Origin: M3007 sp964539805
GTDB taxonomy: Bacteria; Bacteroidota; Bacteroidia; Chitinophagales; Saprospiraceae
DNA length: 64,000 nt
Direction: 5' to 3'
NCBI GenBank assembly: GCA_964539805.1
Contig: CAZIKN010000015.1
Location: forward strand, 1-64,000
Shown here: one piece after another, positions 27,114 through 36,241 of the stretch
Position numbering within the stretch: the stretch's first letter is position 1
How the letters are laid out: each line of letters begins with the position of its first letter
Notes under the pieces: generated by a model
Seen by the model: the letters and a program-made list of their open reading frames with translations, nothing else
Databases searched by the model: none
Told to the model about the DNA's origin: nothing
Made by a program: the position numbers and the translations under genes

Positions 27114-27704
27114 ATGATCTACGCTTTTAATGGCTTCATCCCTGTGGTGCATGAAAGTGCGTTTGTGCATCCTCAGGCGGCAGTGACGGGCCATGTCATC
27201 ATTGGCCGTGATGTGTACGTGGGACCCGGAGCCGCCATACGGGGTGATTGGGGCCAGATCATCATTGACGACGGTTGCAATATTCAGGAAAACTGTACTA
27301 TTCACATGTTTCCGGGTGTCACGGTGCGCCTGTATGAAGGAGCGCATATCGGGCATGGGGCTATCATACACGGGGCCACCATAGGCCGCAATTGTTTGGT
27401 GGGCATGAACGCCGTCATCATGGACGAGGTAGAATTAGGCGAGGAATGCATTGTGGGTGCCTTGTGCTTTATGAAGGGCGGCGAAAAAATACCGCGCCGG
27501 AGCATGGTGGTGGGCAATCCGGGCCGCATCATCAAGGAAGTCAGCGATGAGCTCATGGCCTGGAAGACAGAGGGTACCAAGTTGTACCAGCAACTGCCGG
27601 CCCGATGCCACGATACCCTAAAGGCTTGCGAGCCATTGCGCGAAGTGCCTGAAAATCAGGAGGCTATGAGTGGGGAGTACAAGCCTTTGGTGTTGAGGAA
27701 GTAG
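27114..27704 (+). CDS. PaaY/gamma-carbonic anhydrase-like hexapeptide-repeat protein
   Basis: 196 residues forming a left-handed beta-helix of hexapeptide repeats. The metal-ligand region GHVIIGRDVYVGPGAAIRGDWGQ and the later GAHIGHGAIIHG are as in gamma-class carbonic anhydrases, and the C-terminal WKTEGTKLYQQLPARC is the hallmark of PaaY/CaiE-type members. PaaY hydrolyses stalled phenylacetate-pathway thioesters; no other paa gene is present here, so a general thioesterase or carbonic anhydrase role is equally possible. It follows ileS across the short repeat. Confidence 0.88.
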   Translation: MIYAFNGFIPVVHESAFVHPQAAVTGHVIIGRDVYVGPGAAIRGDWGQIIIDDGCNIQENCTIHMFPGVTVRLYEGAHIGHGAIIHGATIGRNCLVGMNAVIMDEVELGEECIVGALCFMKGGEKIPRRSMVVGNPGRIIKEVSDELMAWKTEGTKLYQQLPARCHDTLKACEPLREVPENQEAMSGEYKPLVLRK

Positions 27705-27782
27705 TGATATAAAACCTTTTTCCAACGAAACCGAACATCTCCACGTCTTACCATTATCTTTCACTTAAACGCTACCTAATTC

Positions 27783-28433
27783 ATGACCCTTGCTAGGATT
27801 TTCAAGTTATTTTTTCTATCATTTATTCCCTTCTTGCTCCTCCCCGGCTGCGATAAGGACAAGCCTACTATCATTAAAGGCACAGTGACGGATCGGAAGA
27901 CGGGGAAGCCGATAGAAAAAGTTTCTATAGAAATTTCAGGCGAGCAATATGAAAAAGACAGAGAAGGTAGGATATTATATACATTAGCATACTGCAATAC
28001 AGATGCTAATGGGAGCTATCTATGTAAACTTGATGGGAAAAATGCTTCGGCAAGATTTTGGAAAAACAATTATCTTAATCACTTCGGGGGTGGCGATGTT
28101 AGGGACGGTGAAGAAAACATCAGGGATGTTTCACTTGTGCCGCGTGATGGCTTTTTATCCCTTACGATTCAAAACCTTACAGGCCAATACGATACCATTT
28201 ATGCGCTTGTGCTGAGTCCTATCAAAATAGCAGAAGAAAGAGATCCTTCCGGATATTCAACGAAAAAATACCCCCTGACCTTAAAGAAAAACGAGTCATA
28301 CACTGAAGTTTTTAGAGTGGCTTCGCCTGACGAGGTCATTATTGTTTGGGAACACGCCAAAAAGGCAAATTATTTGAAGAAATCGGTCTCGGTCGTACCC
28401 AATGACACCGCGTCTTACACTTTAACCTACTAA
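27783..28433 (+). CDS. lipoprotein with CarboxypepD_reg-like domain, tandem copy A
   Basis: 216 residues. A signal sequence ends in a lipobox (FLLLPGC), placing the protein in the outer membrane or on the inner-membrane outer leaflet. Residues 28-100 resemble a carboxypeptidase-regulatory/transthyretin-like beta-sandwich (IIKGTVTDRKTGKPIEKVSI, ending in a DVSLVPRDG strand). The C-terminal half looks beta-rich but is unrecognised. It is an obvious duplicate of the next gene, with several identical blocks such as RDGEENIRDVSLVPRDGF and the final NDTASYTLTY. Function unknown. Confidence 0.8.
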   Translation: MTLARIFKLFFLSFIPFLLLPGCDKDKPTIIKGTVTDRKTGKPIEKVSIEISGEQYEKDREGRILYTLAYCNTDANGSYLCKLDGKNASARFWKNNYLNHFGGGDVRDGEENIRDVSLVPRDGFLSLTIQNLTGQYDTIYALVLSPIKIAEERDPSGYSTKKYPLTLKKNESYTEVFRVASPDEVIIVWEHAKKANYLKKSVSVVPNDTASYTLTY

Positions 28434-28458
28434 ACCTTATAAATTGTAATTTGCAATC

Positions 28459-29112
28459 ATGGCCTTAGTTAAGATAAACCACCGGTTTACCCTATTGTTC
28501 CTATCATTTATCCCTTTCTTACTGCTCCCCAGCTGCGATAAGGACAAGCCTACTATCATCAAAGGTATCGTTACCGACCGAAAGACGGGGGTGCCTTTGG
28601 AGGGGGTTGTTGTACAAATAGACGGAGATAGGCCAGGAGAAAAAGGATTGACGGATTATTTTACCCTTTATTTTCAGTCCAATCCAAATGGCGAATATGA
28701 ATGTACTTCAGATGGGAGAAATGTTTCGGCAAGATTTCTGAAAAATAATTATCTTGAGTACATTGGGGTTAGCGATATCAGAGACGGTGAAGAAAACATC
28801 AGGGATGTTTCGCTTGTGCCGCGTGATGGCTTTTTATCCCTTACGATTCAAAATGTCACGGGACAAAACGACACCATTTTTGTACTTGTGTTCAGCCCCA
28901 TCAAAATGACAGAAGAGAGGACACAAGCAGGGTATTCAACAAAAAAATATCCATTAATTTTAAAGAAAGATGAAATATATCAGGAGGTTTTCCCTTTGGC
29001 CTCGCCTGATGAGGTAAAGATAAAATGGAAACACACCAAAAATGGAATTTCAAATCAGTATGCGCTACCAATAGTATCCAATGACACTGCGTCTTACACT
29101 TTAACCTACTAA
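28459..29112 (+). CDS. lipoprotein with CarboxypepD_reg-like domain, tandem copy B
   Basis: 217 residues, paralogue of the preceding gene: same lipoprotein signal (LLLPSC), same IIKGIVTDRKTGVPLEGVVV domain and nearly the same C-terminus. The copies differ most in residues 55-90 and 165-205 and are nearly identical in the middle, a pattern expected of a duplicated pair partly homogenised by gene conversion. The 25-base gap suggests co-transcription. Function unknown. Confidence 0.8.
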   Translation: MALVKINHRFTLLFLSFIPFLLLPSCDKDKPTIIKGIVTDRKTGVPLEGVVVQIDGDRPGEKGLTDYFTLYFQSNPNGEYECTSDGRNVSARFLKNNYLEYIGVSDIRDGEENIRDVSLVPRDGFLSLTIQNVTGQNDTIFVLVFSPIKMTEERTQAGYSTKKYPLILKKDEIYQEVFPLASPDEVKIKWKHTKNGISNQYALPIVSNDTASYTLTY

Positions 29113-29135
29113 ACCTTATAATCTTTTTGGTTTAG

Positions 29136-29440
29136 ATTGCCTGTTGGTACTTCCATCCCTGCTCTAAGGAATCCATACATGCCAAATACTGGCAGTATCG
29201 AAAAAATCTACACAAGCATTTTATGGCTATGGATCGCGACCCAAGCGGATGCATCCAAGATGGAATTGGGCAAAGCCAATCGGATCCTTGTATCTGTTCT
29301 AAAAATGGCTATGGCCTGCCCGAAACAAGTATCGAAAGGCAGCGCAGCGCGCTTTGGAGGATTTGTTCTTAGGGCTTCAGACATACAGGCGATTGGACAT
29401 CATGGCCAATTGCTTAGCCCGGGAGCGATATAAGGAGATT
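29136..29440 (+). pseudogene. decayed gene fragment with frameshift
   Basis: Two protein-like stretches lie in different frames. The first (about 29136-29320) reads WYFHPCSKESIHAKYWQYRK, then an F-M-A-M-D-R-D segment and SKNGYGLP, without an ATG. The second (about 29318-29440) reads ARNKYRKAAQRALEDLFLGL and QTYRRLDIMANCLARERYKE. They overlap near 29318, as if one frameshift split a helical protein. I recognise no named family with certainty, and the strength of the call rests on amino acid composition only. Confidence 0.4.
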
Positions 29441-29449
29441 GGAAGTCAA

Positions 29450-29480
29450 CGATGGGGTAACCCTCAAAGTCACCCCATCG
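29450..29480 (-). terminator. hairpin between decayed gene and SPOR gene
   Basis: cgatggggt (29450-29458) pairs perfectly with accccatcg (29472-29480). It lies 14 bases beyond the stop of the minus-strand SPOR gene; no long T-run follows on either strand, so terminator function is tentative. Confidence 0.45.
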
Positions 29481-29493
29481 CTAAAGAGCCACT

Positions 29494-30177
29494 TTACTTC
29501 TTCTGGCTATCATGTATCAAAGCCTCTACACTTTTGGCTTTTAGTTGATCCAGAATTTTGGTGGCGGCGGCCTTGTCATTGCTCCTGAATACCACCACGG
29601 TGGAGAGCTTGCCGTTGTTGATTTTGTTGATCTCGGCGTTGAGATAGCCGAGTTTGATCACTTTTTCCAATTGGGTGCGCGCGCGATCTACATCGCTAAA
29701 AGAACCAACACGAACGCTATAACGACCTGATCCTAAACCTTTTACTGATTTTGGTGCGGTGCTTCCCACTGTTGGTGCCACTGTTTTAGGAGTGGTGGTT
29801 TTGTTGGCAGCTACGGTGCTGGGCTTGGCTGCTTCCGTTTTGGCTGCGTCCGTTTTGGGTGTTTCCTGTTTCGGAGCAGTAGTAGTGGGTGCGGCAGTGG
29901 TTTTAGGGCTGCTTACAGGCTCATCCTCAATGCCATCAGGCGTAGTGCCGGACTTGCTGGTGCCGAGGGATGTATCTTTGCTCACAAAACTGCTGCCGTT
30001 AGTGCCAGCGCTGTCTGGCTCGACATGGCGCATGTCATCCCATTGTTTCATGGCCTCGGCCTGTTTGGCCAATTCGGCTTTGTCATTGCGCATTTGACAT
30101 GCCTTGTAGCCGCCAACGAGGATAAGGCCCAGTAGCAGCGCATAAAGTAGAAAGGTCAGTAAATTATTCGTCCTCAT
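29494..30177 (-). CDS. membrane-anchored SPOR domain protein
   Basis: About 227 residues from ATG 30177 (a longer frame exists upstream but would put 27 residues before the membrane segment). An N-terminal anchor (LLTFLLYALLLGLILVGGY) is followed by a Pro/Thr/Ala/Lys-rich linker (residues 60-145) and a C-terminal SPOR domain (GSGRYSVRVGSFSDVDRART, then VVVFRSNDKAAATKILDQL). SPOR domains bind denuded septal peptidoglycan, so the protein probably acts at the division site. It diverges from tadA; only 56 bases separate the starts. Confidence 0.85.
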   Translation of the reverse strand: MRTNNLLTFLLYALLLGLILVGGYKACQMRNDKAELAKQAEAMKQWDDMRHVEPDSAGTNGSSFVSKDTSLGTSKSGTTPDGIEDEPVSSPKTTAAPTTTAPKQETPKTDAAKTEAAKPSTVAANKTTTPKTVAPTVGSTAPKSVKGLGSGRYSVRVGSFSDVDRARTQLEKVIKLGYLNAEINKINNGKLSTVVVFRSNDKAAATKILDQLKAKSVEALIHDSQKK

Positions 30178-30233
30178 AAGTTGAAAATTTGTTTGTGGGG
30201 CGAAAGTATGGTTTTTCACCGCATCTTTGCTCC

Positions 30234-30680
30234 ATGCTTTCAGTTTTTTCCGATACATGGTACATGCAACAGGCCCTCGCGCAGGCTCGCATGGCCTTTG
30301 AGGCGGGCGAAATACCCGTCGGGGCGGTTATTGTTTGTGATAATCGCATTATTGCAAAAGCGCACAACCAGACCGAGCAGTTGACTGACGTTACGGCACA
30401 TGCTGAAATTTTGGCCATTACGGCCGCATCGGCTTATTTGGGCAGCAAGTACCTACAGGATTGTAGCCTTTTTGTTACCCTGGAGCCTTGTGTGATGTGC
30501 GCTGGTGCTTTGGCCTGGGCCCAAATTGGCCGGGTGGTTTATGGGGCCAGTGATGAAAAGCGGGGTTTTATGCTGCACGGCGGCAAATCCCTCCTGCACC
30601 CCAAAACCCGCTTGGAAATGGGCATCATGGAGCATGAATGTTCCGTTTTGATGACGGATTTTTTTAAGGGGAAACGCTGA
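30234..30680 (+). CDS. tadA: tRNA-specific adenosine deaminase (A34 to I34)
   Basis: 148 residues from ATG 30234; the frame continues upstream through a TTG but the SPOR gene's promoter region lies there. The CDA-fold zinc site is complete: HAE with the catalytic Glu in VTAHAEILAI and PCVMC in LEPCVMCAGALAWAQIGR. GRVVYGASDEKRG matches TadA rather than cytosine or guanine deaminases. TadA edits the wobble base of tRNA-Arg(ACG). The gene overlaps the convergent gene at 30664 by 17 bases. Confidence 0.9.
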   Translation: MLSVFSDTWYMQQALAQARMAFEAGEIPVGAVIVCDNRIIAKAHNQTEQLTDVTAHAEILAITAASAYLGSKYLQDCSLFVTLEPCVMCAGALAWAQIGRVVYGASDEKRGFMLHGGKSLLHPKTRLEMGIMEHECSVLMTDFFKGKR

Positions 30681-32109
30681 CAACAGTATGGTCGCGCAGC
30701 CTGCTTTGAATCATTTGGGGCAGGGCTGGCACATGGTGTTTAACTTCCGCTATAAATTCCCACACCAAAGGGAGCCGATCTGTTTCGGGCGGCTGAGCGC
30801 GGATGTATGCTGCTATGGCATCGCTAAGTGCGTTAAGTCCTTTACCGGATTCCATGATTTCGGCTATATGGCAATACCAGGGAATAAAGGGAAGATAGGA
30901 GGATTTTTGCTTGTAGGTTCTGTCCCGTTCCATGAGGCTGTACTGCCTGACGATGGCGATCAATCGGTTGTATTTGCCCAAATGAAACAATGCACTCAGG
31001 TAGTTGGTAAAAAAAAGATGCCAACGATACTCCAAAATTTCTTTGCTGTATGCCTTTAAAAAAGTGGTCGCGTAGCCCTCTGCGTTTTTGTATTGTCCGT
31101 TACAGATGAGGCTACGGATGTAAAAGGCAACATAACCAATCCGATTGTGAAAGTTCAAGGTGCTGCGGGCATCACTATGGGCTGATTTTAATAGAGCAAG
31201 CGCCTGTTCATGCTTTTTGCTGCGCAACAATACGGCGGTGAGGTTATTGACATAAAAAAGATAATCCGAGTTTCGGCCTCGTATAGATAGATATCCGTAG
31301 TAGGCTGCCGTGTCATAGTCTTTCAATTTGGAATGGAGCAGCAGGCGTTGGCTGTAAAAATTGCACAGAAGCCGCTTCGAGTAGTACACGCCGCTTTCAA
31401 ATATTTTGTCCTGATATTCAAATTTTTCCAATAACACGGACAGGCGCCCATAATTCAAATGCACAAAAATGAGGCGGATGAGGGCAAAATATCGGTTTTG
31501 TCCGTCCAGGCTTTCGTCATAAAAAACATCGGTCAGCCATTGTTGCCAATGCTCGGAGTCCCCGCTCCCGGTGGCATATTGCCCGACGACATCTAAAGTG
31601 GCCTCGTGCAATTGTTCATAGGTTTTTTTGGCGCGTAGCCATTCCTCACGATGTGTTTTGAGGAATTTATCGGCCTGTTTGTGCTCCTTATGCCTGAATC
31701 GAATGAGCAAAAAATGGCGGAATGCCTGTACCAATTCGTAAAATTTGACAAAAAAGTAGTCGGTTGGTTTGGCCCGGCGCAGGTAGCGAAGCAATTCGCG
31801 CTCTTCCTCCGGCAACACGGCATCCGTCACTATTTTTCGTTCCATATTGACCAACCATTCAAATTGTGCATCGGCATCCACCTCATGCAGCCGAGTGGCA
31901 ATCCAGGATTTTATTTCCGAGTACTTACGTTTGTCAATAGATGCATCAAAAGGTATGGGCTGGTGAATTTGTTTGCAATTGTGGTGCAGGCGCGACAAGA
32001 TAGCCTGTTTTTCGGGATCCAAAAAACCGTTAACCGTAAGCAGCCACGCCGTTTCGTGTGGCAACAGCGTGGCTGCAAAATCCGAGAATGCCTGTAGTTT
32101 GGGTTTCAT
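30664..32109 (-). CDS. hypothetical helical-repeat protein (Saprospiraceae-type)
   Basis: About 481 residues from ATG 32109. No signal peptide or membrane segment. The N-terminal 170 residues are charged helices; residues 250-440 contain paired-helix units (YDTAAYYGYLSIRGRNSDYL, KHEQALALLKSAHSDARS, and similar) typical of TPR-like solenoids. It shares size and layout with the product of 170-1618 but little clear identity. Function unknown. It overlaps tadA at the 3' end and follows the SDR gene by 32 bases on the same strand. Confidence 0.85.
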   Translation of the reverse strand: MKPKLQAFSDFAATLLPHETAWLLTVNGFLDPEKQAILSRLHHNCKQIHQPIPFDASIDKRKYSEIKSWIATRLHEVDADAQFEWLVNMERKIVTDAVLPEEERELLRYLRRAKPTDYFFVKFYELVQAFRHFLLIRFRHKEHKQADKFLKTHREEWLRAKKTYEQLHEATLDVVGQYATGSGDSEHWQQWLTDVFYDESLDGQNRYFALIRLIFVHLNYGRLSVLLEKFEYQDKIFESGVYYSKRLLCNFYSQRLLLHSKLKDYDTAAYYGYLSIRGRNSDYLFYVNNLTAVLLRSKKHEQALALLKSAHSDARSTLNFHNRIGYVAFYIRSLICNGQYKNAEGYATTFLKAYSKEILEYRWHLFFTNYLSALFHLGKYNRLIAIVRQYSLMERDRTYKQKSSYLPFIPWYCHIAEIMESGKGLNALSDAIAAYIRAQPPETDRLPLVWEFIAEVKHHVPALPQMIQSRLRDHTVVSVSP

Positions 32110-32141
32110 ATCACGGTTGGTGAAGCGCAATCACACTAAGC

Positions 32142-32885
32142 TCAGAGGGTGACGCCACCATCCACGCTAAGTGTTGCGCCATTGATAAAAGCGGCTTCTT
32201 CAGAGGCCAAAAATACATAGGCGGCTGCTATTTCTTCGGGTTTGCCCAAGCGAGGGACAGGGGTTTTGGCCCGCAGGTCATCCAATATTTTTTCCGGTAT
32301 GGTATCCATCATTTCGGTATGGATAAATCCGGGGGCTACGGCATTGGAGGTGATTCCCTTTCGCCCCAGTTCCTTTGCCCACACCTTGGTCATACCGATG
32401 ACACCGGCCTTCGTGGCGGCGTAGTTGGTTTGTCCAAAATTGCCATAAAGCCCAACAACGGATGCTGCATTAAGGATGCGTCCCCAGTTTTGGGCTTCCA
32501 TCATGGGTACTATGGCTTTGGTGCAATGGAACACCCCGCCAAGGTTGACGTCAATGACCTGTTGCCATAATTCGGGGGTCATTTTTTTTAAGGAGGCATC
32601 CCTGGTAATTCCTGCGTTGTTTACTAAAATGTGAACTGTTCCGAAGTCGGCCTGTACTTGTTTTGCAGCGGCTTCCACCGCTTGGTAATCGCTGGTATTT
32701 ACGGTATAAAATCGCAGCTGATTATCATTTGTTGCCCATTCTAAGCGCAAGGTATCCATACGAGCAACATCCATGTCCCAAATGGCCACGGCAGCTCCTT
32801 CCTCCAAAAAACGTTTTGCGGTGGCTTTCCCGATGCCACTGGCTCCGCCTGTGACGACGGCAATTTTTCCTGATAGTCTTTTCAT
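32142..32885 (-). CDS. SDR-family 3-oxoacyl-ACP/acetoacetyl-CoA reductase
   Basis: 247 residues with the classical short-chain dehydrogenase motifs: nucleotide loop TGGASGIGKATA, LVNNAG, the catalytic Ser in LNAASVVG and the YxxxK pair in YAATKAG, and the C-terminal NGATLSVDGG. FabG and PhbB (acetoacetyl-CoA reductase) are the nearest functional types and cannot be separated by motif. A minus-strand TACTTTTG box lies 24 bases upstream of the start. It diverges from the symporter gene. Confidence 0.88.
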   Translation of the reverse strand: MKRLSGKIAVVTGGASGIGKATAKRFLEEGAAVAIWDMDVARMDTLRLEWATNDNQLRFYTVNTSDYQAVEAAAKQVQADFGTVHILVNNAGITRDASLKKMTPELWQQVIDVNLGGVFHCTKAIVPMMEAQNWGRILNAASVVGLYGNFGQTNYAATKAGVIGMTKVWAKELGRKGITSNAVAPGFIHTEMMDTIPEKILDDLRAKTPVPRLGKPEEIAAAYVFLASEEAAFINGATLSVDGGVTL

Positions 32886-32908
32886 GTTCGATCAATTTTT
32901 TTTCGGGA

Positions 32909-32916
32909 CAAAAGTA
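32909..32916 (-). promoter_or_regulatory. -7 promoter box TACTTTTG (SDR gene)
   Basis: Minus-strand TACTTTTG, 24 bases before the SDR ATG at 32885. Confidence 0.5.
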
Positions 32917-33177
32917 ATGGCCCGTCAAGGTCGGTCTTTGGGTCGGGCAATAGTTTTATAAATAATGGTCTTGGCATTTTAAATTAATGACAAATATAAG
33001 ATAATCAGCAAATTGAGTTATTAAATTGATTAATAATTATTCTTATGTCGGGCTTTCTTAAAAACGTTTTGATCTTTTTGGACGGAGCCTATTGGCATTC
33101 CTTTGTCTTTGGAAAAACGGTAATACTGAACAATGATGTTTGGCTATTAGTAAATTTTACCAAAAAAAAGAAACGAT

Positions 33178-34668
33178 ATGCAAAGCGAAAGTTGGTTTTG
33201 GGCAACGATAGGTTTGCTGGCTTGCTACGCGGCGGTCATCCTGTTTTTTGTTGTGCGGGGAGCGCGAAAGACGCATTCGATGAAGGATTATGCCGTAGGC
33301 AATATGGGTTTTTCGCCCGTGGTGGTAGGGCTATCGTTGGCGGCGAGTATAACGAGTGCAGCCACATTTGTGATCAATCCCGGATTTATTGCGCTGTTTG
33401 GTTGGAGTGCCTTTTTAGCCTTAGCTGTTGTGTTGCCTGTAGGGCTTATCCTTTCCCTGATTGTGCTGACCAAAAGTTTTCGCCGATATGGCAGTAGCGT
33501 AAAGGCGATGACCATGCCCCAATGGATAGGGCAGCGCTATGGCAGCCCCGCTTTTGCCTTCTTTTTTGCGGTGTTATCCTTGTTGTTGCTCACCTTTATC
33601 GTACTTATTTGTGTGGGTATGACCAAGGTATTGGCTCAAGCCTTGGGCATGAGTGAGACAGTGGTTTTGACATCTTTGGTGGTTTTTGTTTTTGGGTATA
33701 TGATGTTTGGCGGAGCCAACGCCATGGTTTATACCAACACCGTGCAGGCAGGTATCATGCTTGTGGTAGCTGTAATGATGTTGGGTTCCGGATATGAGCA
33801 TTTTAGTGCTGGCATCATGGGCTTTTGGGATAAAATAGCCGCTATTGCTCCTGAGCTGACCCTTAATTATAATACTAAAAGCCCTGTTTCGCGTGATTTT
33901 TTTGAAGTGGTGATCTGCAACTTCGTTGTAGGGGTGGCCATTGTCTGCCAACCGCACATCATCACCAAATCCCTGATGTTGCGTGATGATCGGGATGTCA
34001 ATCGCTATCTTTTGGTGGGTATAGCGGCTGAAATACTCTTTTTTTTAGTGGTTTTTACGGGGTTTTATGCCCGTTTGATGTTTCCTGACCTCAAAATACC
34101 GGAAGGTGATGCGCTGAAAATGGATGGTATTATACCCGCGTATGTGGTGCATGAGTTTCCGGTTTGGGCGGGACTGTTGGTTATTTTGGGGCTCTTGTCG
34201 GCCGGGCTTTCCACTTTGGAGGGTTTAATTCAATCTGTATCAACCACCATTTCACAAGATCTGATTGCGCCCTTGATAGCCAATAAAGGTGATGAAAAAC
34301 AGCAGTTTATTCGGCACCGGGCGGTTATTGCGGGGTTGGGACTTGCGGCAATACTGATGTCCAAACAGCAATTGGAGCAGCCCAACCTGAGTGTCGGTAT
34401 TTTTGCTCAAAATGGGGTATATGCCTTTTTTTCTGCGGCCTTTGTACCTGTTTTGTTTGGTATTTTTATAAAAGACAGCCCGCGTATAGCCGTTGTTGGC
34501 GCTTCAATAACGGCTGTTTTGGTACACTTCGGCACTTATTACGGAGGGGTTTCTATGTATCTGCAAGGCCCAGTACGCAACCCGGCGGTGGCCGCCACCT
34601 TTGCCATATTGAGTTCTGTCATGGTCGGCTTGGCTCTTTATATTACCTTAAAAAAATCGGCGTCATGA
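33178..34668 (+). CDS. sodium:solute symporter (SSS) family transporter
   Basis: 496 residues with about 13 hydrophobic segments. The N-terminal half has the SSS signature region (DYAVGNMGFSPVVVGLSLAASITSAATFV) that forms the sodium and substrate site, and the C-terminal half the LGLLSAGLSTLEGLIQSVST segment that resembles the SSS consensus. The family imports solutes such as acetate, proline, sugars or pantothenate by sodium symport; the substrate cannot be assigned. The stop overlaps the next start by 4 bases (ATGA), so the two are translationally coupled. Confidence 0.9.
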   Translation: MQSESWFWATIGLLACYAAVILFFVVRGARKTHSMKDYAVGNMGFSPVVVGLSLAASITSAATFVINPGFIALFGWSAFLALAVVLPVGLILSLIVLTKSFRRYGSSVKAMTMPQWIGQRYGSPAFAFFFAVLSLLLLTFIVLICVGMTKVLAQALGMSETVVLTSLVVFVFGYMMFGGANAMVYTNTVQAGIMLVVAVMMLGSGYEHFSAGIMGFWDKIAAIAPELTLNYNTKSPVSRDFFEVVICNFVVGVAIVCQPHIITKSLMLRDDRDVNRYLLVGIAAEILFFLVVFTGFYARLMFPDLKIPEGDALKMDGIIPAYVVHEFPVWAGLLVILGLLSAGLSTLEGLIQSVSTTISQDLIAPLIANKGDEKQQFIRHRAVIAGLGLAAILMSKQQLEQPNLSVGIFAQNGVYAFFSAAFVPVLFGIFIKDSPRIAVVGASITAVLVHFGTYYGGVSMYLQGPVRNPAVAATFAILSSVMVGLALYITLKKSAS

Positions 34669-35588
34669 AATATACTCTTTTTGTCGCATTTCTCTGCATG
34701 GCCCAATTGCTTTGGGCACAGTCCAGTCCATCAAAAAGCACTCCGATGAGCGAAACACAGTACATTACCCTGTCCTCGGGCATCAAAATAGCCTATACCG
34801 ATCAGGGTACAGGGGCACAAACATTGGTCTTGATTCACGGTCTGGGGAGCAACCGCAAGAGCTGGCAAAAGAATATGGATTCCTTGTCCAAGCATACACG
34901 TTGTATCGCCTTGGACCTGCCGGGATACGGCCAGTCCTCTAAAGGTGATTACCCTTATGACATGGCATTTTTTGCTCAAAGCGTACGCGAATTTATTGCC
35001 GCGTTACCATTGAAAGAGGTGGTTTTGGTGGGGCATTCCATGGGCGGGCAAATTGCGCTGACAGCCCTGTTGGAGGATAGCAGTTTGGCCAAAAAATTAG
35101 TACTGCTTGCCCCTGCGGGTTTTGAAACCTTTACAGAGCAGGAAAAGGCTTGGTTCTCAATGGTTTATACACCCGCCGTGCTGAAAGCCACATCCGCCGA
35201 ACAGATCAGAAAAAATTTTGAACTGAATTTCGTCCGTTTTCCCGCAGATGCGGAATTTATGATACAGGATCGTATGGCTTTGCGCGAAACCCCCGAATAT
35301 GACCAGTATTGCAACATGATCCCCAAATGTGTCATGGGCATGCTGAATCAGCCCGTTTTTGCACGATTACCTGAATTGCGCCAAACCAGTTTGGTCCTTT
35401 ACGGGGAAAATGATGCGCTTATCCCAAATCGGATTTTACACAAAACGCTGACTACCCGCTCGGTGGCTGAGTCAGGACAAAGCCGCCTGCCGAATAGTAG
35501 CCTTCATCTTATTCCCAATGTTGGGCATTTCGTCCAATGGGAAGGCGCGTCGGCTGTCAACACTGCCATTCTTGGTTTTTTACAATAA
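34665..35588 (+). CDS. exported alpha/beta hydrolase
   Basis: 307 residues with a signal peptide ending near LLWAQ. The alpha/beta-hydrolase fold shows the oxyanion strand LVLIHGLGSNRKSW, the nucleophile elbow VGHSMGGQIALTA and the C-terminal His in PNVGHFVQWE. The Asp of the triad would lie in LYGENDALIP. Periplasmic esterase or lipase activity is likely; the substrate is unknown. Start overlaps the upstream symporter stop, which suggests the two deal with one compound or its product. Confidence 0.9.
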   Translation: MKYTLFVAFLCMAQLLWAQSSPSKSTPMSETQYITLSSGIKIAYTDQGTGAQTLVLIHGLGSNRKSWQKNMDSLSKHTRCIALDLPGYGQSSKGDYPYDMAFFAQSVREFIAALPLKEVVLVGHSMGGQIALTALLEDSSLAKKLVLLAPAGFETFTEQEKAWFSMVYTPAVLKATSAEQIRKNFELNFVRFPADAEFMIQDRMALRETPEYDQYCNMIPKCVMGMLNQPVFARLPELRQTSLVLYGENDALIPNRILHKTLTTRSVAESGQSRLPNSSLHLIPNVGHFVQWEGASAVNTAILGFLQ

Positions 35589-36241
35589 AAAAATCTCCCT
35601 TCACCACTTACGTACACACATAGCATGAAAAAAATTTCGACACTCTTATTTTCTGTGGCCGTTTTGGTCACCAGTATTTTTGGCCAAAAGGCAACCGTTA
35701 GCGGAAAAATTACCGAAACTGAAACAGGAGAGGCCATTTTTAGGGCTACTGTCCTGCAAGAAGGCACAGCCAATGGCACCTTTACGGATGCATCCGGTAT
35801 GTACACCCTTAGCTTGCCGGCAGGGAACCACAACCTAATTGTTTCCTATTTGGGTTACCGTACAGAAACCCGTGCCATTAGTGTTAGTGCGGGGCAAAAT
35901 TTAAGCCTGGATTTGACCCTGTCCTCCTCTGCGTTGCAGGGCGAAGAAGTAGTTATTTCTGCCTCTCGCCGTGCCGAGAAACTGACCAATGCACCTGCAA
36001 CTATCTCCGTTGTCACCGCAAAAGCCATTAGCGAGCATCCCTCTTTTAATGTGGCTGAGTTGTTGGGCAGGCAGCGCGGTGTGGATTATGTGCGGTCGGG
36101 CGTATTGGGGATAGGGATCAATGCGAGGGGCTTCAACAGCGCTTTTAACCCCAAAAACCTTCAGATCAATGATGGTCGTTTGTCCTCCCTGATTGCCACG
36201 GGTTTACCCCTTGGTGCCCTCAGCACTACGGTAAAAGAAGA

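Noticed and set aside
29137..29433. 98-codon gene starting at TTG
   Set aside because: This third frame gives a less protein-like product than the two frames used for the decayed gene, and Bacteroidota rarely start at TTG without support.
33045..33497. 150-codon frame before the symporter gene
   Set aside because: Its second two thirds overlap the symporter in another frame; no homology-like features.
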